Below, one piece after another: positions 13,098 through 23,638 of a stretch of 64,000 bases of DNA. Location of the stretch: positions 94,483 to 158,482 of the forward strand of contig VXAA01005254.1 of the NCBI GenBank assembly GCA_013399115.1, written 5' to 3'. The DNA is from Anseranas semipalmata (Eukaryota > Chordata > Aves > Anseriformes > Anseranatidae). The notes beneath the pieces are model-generated. The model was not told the DNA's origin. It did no database searches and saw nothing but the letters and a program-made list of their open reading frames with translations. The translations under genes and the position numbers were made by a program. Each line of letters begins with the position of its first letter. The stretch's first letter is position 1.

Positions 13098-16000
13098 AAA
13101 AAAAAATTGCAAAAATTGCAAGGAAGTTTCTAGGTTCAGAACTGAATCTGAATATTGAAGCACACAACAGTCATTTTGTCCTGAGTTGAAAATGGTTATG
13201 ATTTAGGATAGCATCTTCTATAATGTCTTAAAATTACATGCTTTTTAACCTTTGTTAAAGGACCAGGACTATAAGGAATATTACTGCAATTGTTGTCATC
13301 ACCGAACTACACATTTTCAGCCTACTAATATAACAACATAGTAGTTCTTTGAGGGAGGTTTGCAGAGAGGAGAGATTTCATGGATGCTGAAACTGTTGTG
13401 TCTGCGTGGACCAACACGTGTAGGCTTTGAAAACAGCTAAGACCTATATCTCTTGAATGCGTTCTCATCTTTGTCAATGAAAAGAGATTCCTGTGACTCT
13501 CCAGCTGAGGTGAAAAAATGATGGGGGAAAACTATCCTATCCTATTACCTTGCCAAAAGGAGGTGCCTTGCCAAGTAAGTAAAAAAAAATGAAAAGTGGG
13601 TGAATGTGCATTGTAATAAATGCAGGATAAATTATGCTGCAGTGGTAATTCAGCAGTAATTCAGACAAAAAGATTCATTTTTCAGTTAAAAAGATGATTT
13701 CACATTTAGACTGAACTCACACTTTTTGAATACTGTCTTACTTCCTTAGAATTAATATGGGGTGTCTAAACTGGCAGTTAAATGCCCAAAGACTTTACGT
13801 TGTTTCCTCCAGTTCAAAATCTTCAAAATATTGTGACTCCCCAGTCTGACAAAAGTTTGCTCACCTCTCCTTATCAGCAGAGGAACGATAGTTAGGAGAA
13901 TGCTTCAAGGTTTTCAACTGCAGTAGAAAAGCTCACCCTTATTCCTGTTTTCCCATCTATCTACTCTCATCCCTGTCCCTCACCCCAAAATAGGCACCTC
14001 CAGTTGCACCAGAATTTTTTTCTATTTTTCTTACTTCCTTAGAGAATTTAGAGGGAGTGATCTGAACTCCATCTCCACCATCTTGACATACTTCACTTTA
14101 CAATGGCTCTCCCATTGTTTATCACCCGTTTCTTTCCGACCTCCTGAGTGTCTAGGAACACCAGGTTAGTTAGCAAGGTACAGCTTCTTCCTCATAGCAT
14201 TTCTACTTCATTACAATGGACAGTGTCCGGGAAGGAAGCAAGATAACCCACAGCATTTTGAAAATGCTTTCAACCGAAATTGATCCTCAGCCTTGATTTT
14301 TCAAAATTTTTATGATTCACAGCAGTAGCTGAATTCAGTGTGAAGAAATTTAATGTAAGCTAAGACATCAAAATTCAAGTCCTAGGAACTTGGAGATGAA
14401 TTTAATAGTACATAGTCTTCTGGACTAAGTCACCTGCGTGTAAAATAGGTACATTCGCTTTCTGGAGTATTGTGAATATGAACTCCTTGTGATGCACTCT
14501 GATTTTATAGGGTGAACCATAAAGCTAATGAGAAAATATTCAATTTTTATTTCGGAAAAGAGTTTGATTAGCGTGTAGTAGATAATCTATTATATATAAA
14601 TGCATTATCAAAAAGCAAAATCAAGTGTATGGAAATGTGTTTCCAGCCTTCATTCAGGCCTGTTTAGATATGTATATATGTCACAATACACACATGTACT
14701 CTCAAGGTAAAATGTACTCCCAAGGTTAATAAAATTGTTTGGTTTGATTAAATATCTCATCATCATAATTTTTTGACATGTGCATTACCTACTTGGAAAT
14801 TATGCAGACAGTCCCAAAAGTGATTAAAAAGACTTCTAATACAGTTTTTTTCATTTTGAATATAGCATGTTTCAGGAAAAAAAAAGTGAAAAAGAAAAAA
14901 TTCTTTTCTAAAATGCTGGAACATTCTGGAGAGACAATGGCTTATGAAAATCATTAGCCTTTTCTAACAGGAAAGAGCTTTAAGGAAAACAAAATTACAG
15001 AGGATGTATTTAAGATGTTTCTTTTACAAAACACAAACAAACAAACACTTATGTTTTCCTATTAGAAACAAACAGCCCATAAGCTTACTGTCCCATCTTC
15101 CAGACTTACAGAACCAGAAGCTGAAAGTTACATGGCCCTACCGGGCATCCAGGAAATTCTGCTCTCAAGAGATATGATTCCACATTTTTCACTCTGAAGG
15201 GCTGATAGCTACAAGACTAAGTGGTCACTTGTGCATGATTGAATAATACCCTCCTGCACTCAGACCAGCTTGTTTTGGAGTTAAAATTCCTTAGCCAAGG
15301 GACAATTGAGTTTGATTTTTAAAAGATAGAGCAGCTATTTAAAGCCCCTTAGAGACTCAAAGCATTTAAATTTTCCTAGCCAAGATGGGATTGTAGAGAG
15401 AAGAGTGATGAAGCAGATAAAATATCAGAGGCATAACAAATGTGGTTAATGATCTGACCCTGCTATTTATGTTGTATTTATTACTCTTGCCAACAGCCAT
15501 GGCCTCTGTAATAGAAATAAGTGGTTAATCAGGGCAAAATCATGCCAAGCCATTAATCTGCATTCAGGGATCATTTTTAATAAATCAATAGTTGTAAGAT
15601 AAGGACAAAAAAAAAAAGAGTGGATGAACAGCAATGTAAAAAAGATATTTCTGACAAGACTAAAAAAAGAACAGATCAGAGGACCTTGTTAGTACAGGAA
15701 AACACGGTCTGAACAGCTGATCTTTCTATTCCTACTTTTCAAAAAAACTGCCTGTATTTCAAGCAAGCACACAGAGTCTCATTTCCCCTGCTGAAACAAA
15801 GACTGGGAAACCCCCCCAATCTCAGCAAAAGACATAATCATTACAGTAAATACCAATCAATGTTTCAGACTTTATAAACATCCCAGGACATGGACAAGCT
15901 GAAAGGAATGAATTACTCTGTGCTTATTTAATTGATTTAATTTAAGTTTGAACAATACAGATGCTGCAAACCAAGAAATTCACAAGATGTTTGGTAAAGT

Positions 16001-16509
16001 CAAGTAGCAGACAAATCATCAGTCAGCCTCTCCCAGTAAATCAGTGTACTCATTCAGTGTTATCAATCCAGGGGTGAAAGCAGGGGTAAGCTGCTGCACC
16101 CTCTTACACTCTCCTATTACATATATCGGTTTATCTTATTCTAATAGCTAGAAGCCATAGTCATAATACAAGACCTCATGGAATCTGTGTTATACATAAT
16201 GATAATAAACTTTTACTACAGCAGTGCTTGAAGGTGCAAATCAGATTGAGGGCCTTCATTGCTGTCTATGCAGTACAAATGGAAAAAAGACAACACTGTT
16301 GATGACAACTGTATGCCTAACTAGAAAGTGCAGTCATTAATACTTTCACAGAAGAAAGTAACCAGGATCTTTAGATCTTGAAATGATGGGAGCACTAGTG
16401 TGACAGCTTCTCTCAGTACAGGGTCAGCAGTGTAATGAAGTGAGGAGAAACAGGAAACAGGAATGGAAAGAGAGTGAACACAGCATTTGAAACAGAAGAT
16501 AAAATATGA

Positions 16510-16530
16510 AAAAATAAAATAAAATAAAAC
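16510..16530 (+). repeat. (AAAAT)n microsatellite
   Basis: About four AAAAT units in tandem, inside a longer A-rich tract that continues to about 16550. Confidence 0.8.
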
Positions 16531-19524
16531 AAAAAGGGGAAAAAATAGAAGAGCAACACCCAGTTGACAGGCTCTCCAAAACTGCCTTCAAATTTTCCTC
16601 CTCCTTATTTTATATTATTCATTTAAAAGCAGAAAATATGTAAGTTACATACTCAGAGTAGCTGCCATCTAAAAGCAAGGAAAATCAGCACTCTTTTGGA
16701 AAGAAGCGAGCCTGAATTCCGGGTTCTCTCTAAAGGCCCCATATTCCTTCTCTCATCCCTGCTGTGGGACCTCAGGAGCTGTATAAAAAAAGCAAAGTCC
16801 TCTGAGAAGTATGGCAAAATTCGAGCTTAAGTCTGTTCAGAGGATTTTAATTCTCTTTCACTGCTCTCTGCCCACATGCACAGTTCCTGCTGATGCATGT
16901 ATTAATTGATACATGCCATGCATATCTGTAAGCAGATTTATATTTAATACATGTAATTTAACAGAAGTAAACACAGATGCTAACACACTAACACAGTTCA
17001 CTTGAAATATGCTCCTGCTACAGAGATGACACGTTCTTTACTGAATGACATCTTTTGCCTGTGATGTATTTCTGCACAAGGCAACCAGCACTGTAACTCA
17101 TGCTGGAGTGCTTTAGTCCACAGACTGAAACATAAGCTGTTAGCGTCCTAACAGCAAAACACACAAGGCTGTCGTGTCATTTTAAAAGGCATTCATCTGG
17201 CTGAGCAGCAATCACTAAATTTCCAGAAAGGCCTTTTTAAAGCTAAGTATCATGTTAAGAACCACTACTTTTAAGAAAAAAAAAAATAAAAAAATTATAG
17301 AACAAAGTGTAGTTCATATGCATTTTTACTTCCTTAAGTTTTACCAGATCCTGCAACACTTACAGCATTACCAACAGCATCAAGTGTCTGTAAAACTGCA
17401 TTGAAAAACTTCCTATTTCCTTCCTCTACAGAGAGTTTTCAACTATTTAGATTTCTTAACCTCCAAACTCACTTCACATTAGAGTTTGAAAGTATGCCAC
17501 TGTCTATTACTTGCCCTCTCACATACTGTTGTTTCTCTTCTTCTCTCTGCAGTAATGCTTTTATTAGGACAGACTACCACATTTCATAAAAGAAAATGTA
17601 ATAATAAAGTTCTATAATTTTGCTTCACAACCCATCCCATGCAAAGTATTTGTAAAACCATTACATACCAGCATTATAATATATACAGTTTACACTTTCA
17701 TTTCCTGCTTCTCTCCTTTTGCAAAACAAAGCCAACTTTCATATGTAAGGAGGATGGCAGATCAAAGCCTTATATCCCTTTGGCATGAAAAATTGTAATT
17801 GTCGCCATCATTCCTTTTTAGGCTCTCCAAACTGCACTGCTACTAAACAAAGGGTACCACAAGACAAACATCTTCAGAGGACAAATTCTTGGCTCTGCTG
17901 TTTCCAGAACTGAGCAAGGGAAAAAAGATTTATATATGCATGCAACCATCAGCATGAAAATAACTGACAAATGGCATTGTAGATAGGAGATTAAAATTCT
18001 AAATGAGAAAGCACAAGATAAATTTATCATTGAAAACTCAGATATGTTACTACAGGAAGAGTATTGTTTTCAGCTTAGTCCAAGATAGGTCATTTACAGA
18101 TTGCATGAGTTTTAGAAACATTTTCCTTTGGGAAGCCTGTGTATACATCAGCATTCTACCTGATCTTTTTTAATACTCAGGGAGAAGGAACATATCAGTG
18201 GGTAAGGCAAGTAGATTATATACCAGATAACAACAGCTTGGTAAAGATAACAGTTTGGTCAAATCAACTATTCTGTTTCTTATTTCTTCAACCTGTAAAA
18301 CAGGAGTAATATACTTCCTTACCTCTGTCTCTGTTGGCTACTTAGACAAGTCATGTCACAGATGACAGCAGTCACAGACTAGGCTGAGTTGCTGTCTGGT
18401 TTAGGTAGTTCAGGCTTAGAGTAACAGGATGACTGCATCAAATACAGCCATGTTGAACTGCCCTCCCAGCTGGTATAGCTGCGCATCAGAGTAACTCCAT
18501 GCAAAGGTTTGAGTTTGAGTGCTAGTTACAACGTCGTCCTATTAATGCAGCTTTGTGTTTAACCTAAGTATCTCCACCTGTCAGCTAACTCGTCAAAACA
18601 CAAACACAACCATACTACCAGTTAGGTGCTGCTCTGCACCAGACCTGTTGAGCAATTTAGTCACATCCAGCGTCAAACCTTATGTGGTTCATGGCGTACT
18701 TTGTGGAGCACTTAGTCAGACCACAGTAGGAATACAGCCATAGCATCATACAGAAATGGACTTGAATGATTAACCCTGATCAACATTCAGCTCTCTTCCT
18801 AATGCTAACTACAACTTATTTTTCATAAATAATTTGACTAATTGTTTCACTTTTTTTAGCAAAGACCAAATGTGATGGAAAAACATGACATATTAAATAC
18901 AAATAATAAAAGAAATGTGTCAGCCTGTTCATCAAGAATCCCCAGACAAGATGATGATAATCTAGTGGCCAGTGCAAAATAAAATACTTTCAATCTTCTA
19001 AAAACAGCTGTAAACAGACTACTACTTCAGTGTTACATCAGCTAGTTTTGGGCTAAAAAGAACCTTTAAAATGCTTTGCAAATTAAATTATGCCTAATAA
19101 TTTAATATAATGTCAGATATTAATTGGTCATTGTTTTTTAAACAGATCTTTATCATGTCATGGAAGTAACTAAATGAATAATTTAATGTGTTGTGAATTC
19201 ATTGAACACGTCTGGTTTTATATGGTACATTTATTCTAAAATGAATCTACTATGTCTGTATATATTTGCAACCAATTATCACTGCTGTTGGTCATCAGAG
19301 TTCTAATTTAGGCTCTGTCTTGCTGCACATTTCCAAAATACTATTTGTGAGTTGAAATTTGAATCTCATTTTAATGTTCGCTATTTAATATTCTAAATGC
19401 TGTTGCACAGACCATCAAACAGTACAGCCTACATGTCACGTGGACTGTGTGAAGCATTTGTATGCAGACACATGGAAATACACAGCTTTTCTGGCCATCC
19501 TTCTGAAGTAATGATTTTCTTAAG

Positions 19525-19665
19525 CACCTTCACGTGCTTAATCACTAATCCTAGCAATTAAACAGTCTTTAATTAAGAAAATCTTGGAGCCCACTTCATT
19601 AGCACTTGAACGACTTAACAGCTTTGACCAGTGAAATCATATTGCACCTGGCAGATGGCATTATT
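19525..19665. promoter_or_regulatory. E-box cluster, possible enhancer fragment
   Basis: Three E-box types lie within 140 bp: CACGTG in ccttcacgtgctta near 19530, and CACCTG followed closely by CAGATG in gcacctggcagatggca near 19645-19660. An AT palindrome-like tract with ctttaattaag lies between them near 19567. bHLH factors bind CANNTG sites. That this is a working enhancer is inference only; such sites also occur by chance. Confidence 0.2.
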
Positions 19666-20569
19666 TTTCAGGTATGCCTCAAATGGAATAGAAAAAAAGT
19701 CTTTTGGTATGCAAACAGAGAAAATTCGAAGCCAGGTGCATTGACAACACATTTTTATCCACAGAGCACGAGCACAATCCCATGCCCTTAGTGCATATTG
19801 TATCACCGTACATCGTCCATCTCCTCACAGAAACCATTCTCACCCTGCATCATAACTCAATGGCAAGATCCAGAACAGAAGCATAGGAAGTGTTGTTATC
19901 CTTCTCCAAACGTTCTGGATAGAAGAAGCACTTACAGTAAACAGTACGCCTTGCATTATTATTCTTAAAACATTATAACTACGTATTTTGCAGTTTTGAC
20001 TTGTGAATGTTGCTGGATTCAACTTAGTGGCTAAAGATGCTCTTGCCGGAAAATATGCACCCATGCCTGGACTTTGATTGCTGTTGCTAGACAGGAAGGT
20101 GGAATAGCCCCAAACCCAGTGCAGTTTACAATCCAGCATAGTCATGTAAACTGATATTCATTTTCAGTTGCCTTAGCATGCTTGACTGTAAATACTTCAG
20201 CTCAGGAACTAGTTCACTTACACTTCATCATTGGTAGCATCAAGATCTGCTACAGGAGAAATAACAGGAAGCACCAGCTGCCTCAGACACAGATTTAATC
20301 CATCTGTTTTCACCTGCATTTCATTAATATCTCACTAATGGATATAAATTCTCCTTTTCTGCTGCAAACAGCAGTGAAGATGTGTAGTATATAAACAAAT
20401 TCTCTATTCTATACATATGCAGTCTGAAAATAACATGAAAATTAGCAGAGAGACAACTGTATAGAGCTGCTATGCACATTAATCTGATTGTTTCAGGAGA
20501 TGCATTTTTGAAGGCTATGCAATTTGCAGAGAGAAGCAAGATCTAAAAGAAAAATGGGAGACCACATTC

Positions 20570-20998
20570 TAAAACACATTTACACCAAAAAGATTTGGGG
20601 TCATAGTAGATGAGCTAATTAAGCATGAACATCCAGCACAGTGCCACAGATAAGAAAATAACTGATTCTTGGATGTTTAAGCCAGCAAATACTAAGATTA
20701 CTGAATAGCTGGTATTTATCTCTGTAAAGAGTACTAGTGAGATCGTTACAAGAATATTATGTCTTGCTATGTAGTGCACACTTTAAAAATAACTTGGTAA
20801 AAAAATAGAAAGGATTCAAAAGAAGAAGTGAAGAATAACTTGTAATATGGAACATTCATCTAACTGAAAGTGTCAATAAGCTCTCACAGTTTATCGATTA
20901 AAAAGCAAAGATATGACTGGACCGATGTCAACAAATATCCGTAAGACAAAGATTCCTGGTTTATAGCTCCTTACAATAACAATAATAAAATAAAATAA
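20570..20998 (+). mobile_element. Ancient CR1 relic, upstream part
   Basis: The segment keeps the order of the last part of CR1 ORF2, with recognisable pieces such as agatttggggtcatagtaga (the 'DLGVxVD' region), gattcttggatgt, then ttcaaaagaagaagtg and gattaaaaagcaaag. Spacing agrees with old amniote CR1 families common in turtles and also found in birds. It is very diverged and has no open frame. It continues not into the next bases but into 21386 onward, because 20876-20998 is repeated exactly at 21263-21385. I judge the match from memory of the family, not from an alignment. Confidence 0.55.
20876..20998 (+). repeat. Duplicated contig end, copy A1
   Basis: These 123 bases are identical to 21263-21385. 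Copy A1 ends directly before the single N at 20999, and its partner begins directly after the single N at 21262. That arrangement is what two overlapping contig ends left unmerged look like. Confidence 0.9.
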
Positions 20999-20999
20999 N
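20999..20999. other. Single-N contig join
   Basis: An isolated N with duplicated sequence on its left side (copy A1). I read it as a scaffold join of unknown length, not as one unsure base. Confidence 0.8.
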
Positions 21000-21261
21000 A
21001 TCTTCCACTACTATTCATAGTTTGATTTTCAAATCTTTACAATTGTTCGTATGCTGTTTGCCTTGTACAGGGTAGCAGCTGTCAACAGCTGGACTGCCAC
21101 ACTGCTGTCTTCTTTTGAGTTGTACCTGCATATCTGGGATGCTTACCAAAGGCTCAAGAACATTCAGGCTGCTAATACTCTGTAAGAAAAAAAAAAAAAT
21201 CATTTCTAAGTGAGCAGTTTTGTCTTAATGTACTAGGCTCCCCATTTACGGTGCCCCATTT
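21000..21261. other. Small contig, probably misplaced
   Basis: A 262-base piece between two single-N joins. It interrupts the ancient CR1 relic. Its last 51 bases (21211-21261) match 22436-22486 with one mismatch, so it should probably sit directly before 22436. It contains no gene signal; a 13-A run lies near 21187. Confidence 0.65.
21211..21261 (+). repeat. Duplicated contig end, copy B1
   Basis: Fifty-one bases starting tgagcagttttgtc match 22436-22486 with a single G/T difference. It ends at the N at 21262, and its partner starts after the N at 22435. Confidence 0.85.
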
Positions 21262-21262
21262 N
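21262..21262. other. Single-N contig join
   Basis: Isolated N with duplicated sequence on both sides: copy B1 on the left and copy A2 on the right. Confidence 0.8.
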
Positions 21263-21385
21263 ATAAGCTCTCACAGTTTATCGATTAAAAAGCAAAGATA
21301 TGACTGGACCGATGTCAACAAATATCCGTAAGACAAAGATTCCTGGTTTATAGCTCCTTACAATAACAATAATAAAATAAAATAA
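21263..21385 (+). repeat. Duplicated contig end, copy A2
   Basis: Exact repeat of 20876-20998 (123 of 123 bases). The sequence after it carries on the CR1 relic that copy A1 leaves unfinished. Confidence 0.9.
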
Positions 21386-21590
21386 AAAAAGCATAACGAG
21401 ATCCAGCAACTGGAAAACAGTGAAAGATAAAGTTCAGGCTATGGTTTACATATCAACTCTGAGCCTAAATAATCACTGGAAAAATATTAGGAGGGAAGTG
21501 GCTTCTCAAGAATTTTTAAAATCATAACTTTTTCAGAATATGCTGTATCTTACACAGAAATTATGGGCTTAAAGTGCCTTGTGCAGCCTA
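21386..21590 (+). mobile_element. Ancient CR1 relic, downstream part
   Basis: Continues the element that starts at 20570. Recognisable pieces are gcataacgagatccagcaac, gataaagttcaggct, aataatcactggaaaaatat (equivalent to the 'NHWNxL' region) and aatttttaaaatcataact. These are in the order expected for the ORF2 C-terminal end and 3' region of an old CR1 family. The 3' end is not sharp; I stop near the tacacag stretch. Taken with 20570-20998, the element is about 630 bp once the duplicated overlap is removed. Confidence 0.55.
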
Positions 21591-21712
21591 GGGGCTGTCA
21601 CTAAATGAACATAATGCTCTTCTGCTCTTAAAATTCCTGAAGCTGTAAGTATTTCTCAAATTGTAAGGTAAAAATAATTTTTTTAAAAAGCAAGGGACTC
21701 CCCAGAAAAAAT

Positions 21713-21994
21713 ATGTTTATTGACCTATATGTTTCTTAAATGCATGTCATCTAGAACGGTATCTGATTGCATTTAAAAGTTTTTCACAGTCTACTCAGAA
21801 ACCATTATGTTTATTGACCTATATGTTTCTTAAATGCATGTCATCTAGAACGGTATCTGATTGCATTTAAAAGTTTTTCACAGTCTACTCAGAAACCATT
21901 ATGTTTATTGACCTATATGTTTCTTAAATGCATGTCATCTAGAACGGTATCTGATTGCATTTAAAAGTTTTTCACAGTCTACTCAGAAACCATC
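21713..21994 (+). repeat. 94-bp tandem repeat, three identical copies
   Basis: The unit beginning atgtttattgacctatatg starts at 21713, 21807 and 21901, a period of exactly 94 bp. The three copies look identical on reading; the third loses the match at about 21994. The unit is not a simple repeat and contains no codon structure. Zero divergence means either a very recent expansion or an assembly stutter, and the surrounding contig joins make the second possibility serious. Confidence 0.9.
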
Positions 21995-22227
21995 TGTCAT
22001 ATTCAGATCTGAAAGGTTAGTTCCTAATGTCTTTTCATGAGGCACATAAACTGAGCATCAAGAATCACAAAAGACAATCATGGACAACAGCAAAGTCCTA
22101 GAGCACATGGTTAAGGCACACACAGGCAGACTGAGTTCCAACAGACTGCTAATTAGACTCTTGCTTATTATTTGATTCTTAAGAAATCTGAAAAGTGCCT
22201 CTGCTTTGACCATCCTAAAATAAAGAA

Positions 22228-22434
22228 TGTTGCCTTGCTCTTTCCTGATTCACGGTCCGTAGCTCAAGAGCTTTGTGTAGCCATTTTTTCCATCTGTAAG
22301 ACCATGTCTAATTCATTGATGTTTCTGAAATCATCAAGATATGTACCATACATAAATAACAATATATTGTTCCCATGACTTTCTTTTATTTTTACTTTAC
22401 ATCTCATATTACTTGTTATTCTAACTTCTTGTAA
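22228..22434 (+). repeat. Duplicated contig end, copy C1
   Basis: About 207 bases starting tgttgccttgctctttcc recur at 23433-23638, differing only by a small change around the motif gtctaattcattg versus gtctaatcactg. The sequences before the two copies differ. Copy C1 ends at the N at 22435; copy C2 runs on into unique DNA. Confidence 0.88.
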
Positions 22435-22435
22435 N
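22435..22435. other. Single-N contig join
   Basis: Isolated N directly between copy C1 and copy B2, both of which have partners elsewhere in this patch. Confidence 0.8.
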
Positions 22436-22486
22436 TGAGCAGTTTTGTCTTAATGTACTATGCTCCCCATTTACGGTGCCCCATTT
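22436..22486 (+). repeat. Duplicated contig end, copy B2
   Basis: Partner of 21211-21261 with one base different. It is followed by unique sequence that runs without interruption to copy C2 at 23433. Confidence 0.85.
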
Positions 22487-23432
22487 TCCCCATGTGGTTA
22501 AACCATATACTTTTGGGGACAAGGACTTCCTTTTTCCTTCAGCTGGCCAATAGGGTCCTAAGCTATGCCTAAGACCAGCTGGCAATAAGAATTAAATGCA
22601 GTTAACTGAAAAAACCCCTGCAATTTACAATCTTTTAATATCTTTGAAAACAGCAAACTGTGGATAGAAAGTATAATTCACTAGTTTATGTTTACCATTG
22701 TTGATGTCCCCAGCTAGACAGTTTCCTTTCACACATGGTCTAGATATGACAGCTTCAGGATCGAAAAATCCTACTTCAGTTCCTGAAAGTGAGTTCAGCT
22801 GAGGGTATCTACCACATAAGTCTGCTTCAGAAATTACTTTTCCCAATATTAAATTATTGTACAATGCTTTTAAGCGCTGCTATCTGTTTCCATCAAGTCA
22901 AGAAGTCTTCTTCTACAAGGAATAATATCCACTGTATATCACATTTAAGAACTCAGAACAAACTTATCTAATCCCTACTATCAAGCTTAACTTTTAGTCC
23001 TTACCTAGTTACTTGTACACCTACTTTTTCTATGTTTCCCCTATTACAATTTTTGTCAAGTTCAATTTTCTTCACAATCACCCTTTTCATAAGTACCTTT
23101 TCTAACCTGGAATCATCTTCTGCATCTGCTTCATATTAATTTTCTTGATTTTCAATACGCTGTATAGCTATGTTATTGTCCACATACTATTTTCAGTCAC
23201 CTGCAACCCTTCTGGTCAAATCTCACATTCTCCTGTGCCAATGGCCATTAATGTTCCTCCTGTTGACTTCTTTCAAAATATCTCCCTGTTCTTGTCACCT
23301 GCTCTCTATGCAGAAATGCAAATATGTATACACACAAAAATTCCACTACCATCTATAACCTCTCCTCCTTACCTGGCATTTTTCCTGCAGTCTCCTCAAA
23401 AATAGTTTTCTGATTTCCTATAAACTGAAGAG
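22487..23432. other. Non-coding DNA between duplicated ends
   Basis: Pyrimidine-rich in its second half (22960-23400), giving short open frames that look like chance. No exon, RNA or transposon is recognised. Confidence 0.6.
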
Positions 23433-23638
23433 TGTTGCCTTGCTCTTTCCTGATTCACGGTCCGTAGCTCAAGAGCTTTGTGTAGCCATTTTTTCCATCT
23501 GTAAGACCATGTCTAATCACTGATGTTTCTGAAATCATCAAGATATGTACCATACATAAATAACAATATATTGTTCCCATGACTTTCTTTTATTTTTACT
23601 TTACATCTCATATTACTTGTTATTCTAACTTCTTGTAA
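23433..23638 (+). repeat. Duplicated segment, copy C2
   Basis: Partner of 22228-22434. It lies inside an uninterrupted contig, so either this is a genuine second copy about 1.2 kb downstream or it is the true location onto which copy C1 should collapse. Confidence 0.88.

Larger units (their letters stand above)
13098..20569. other. Non-coding unique DNA
   Basis: No exon or RNA gene is seen. An (AAAAT)n run lies at 16510-16530. The stretches 15280-15600 and 18900-19210 are low in simple repeats and rich in TAAT-type cores, so they are candidate conserved non-coding blocks. A cluster of E-box motifs occurs at about 19525-19665. Confidence 0.6.
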
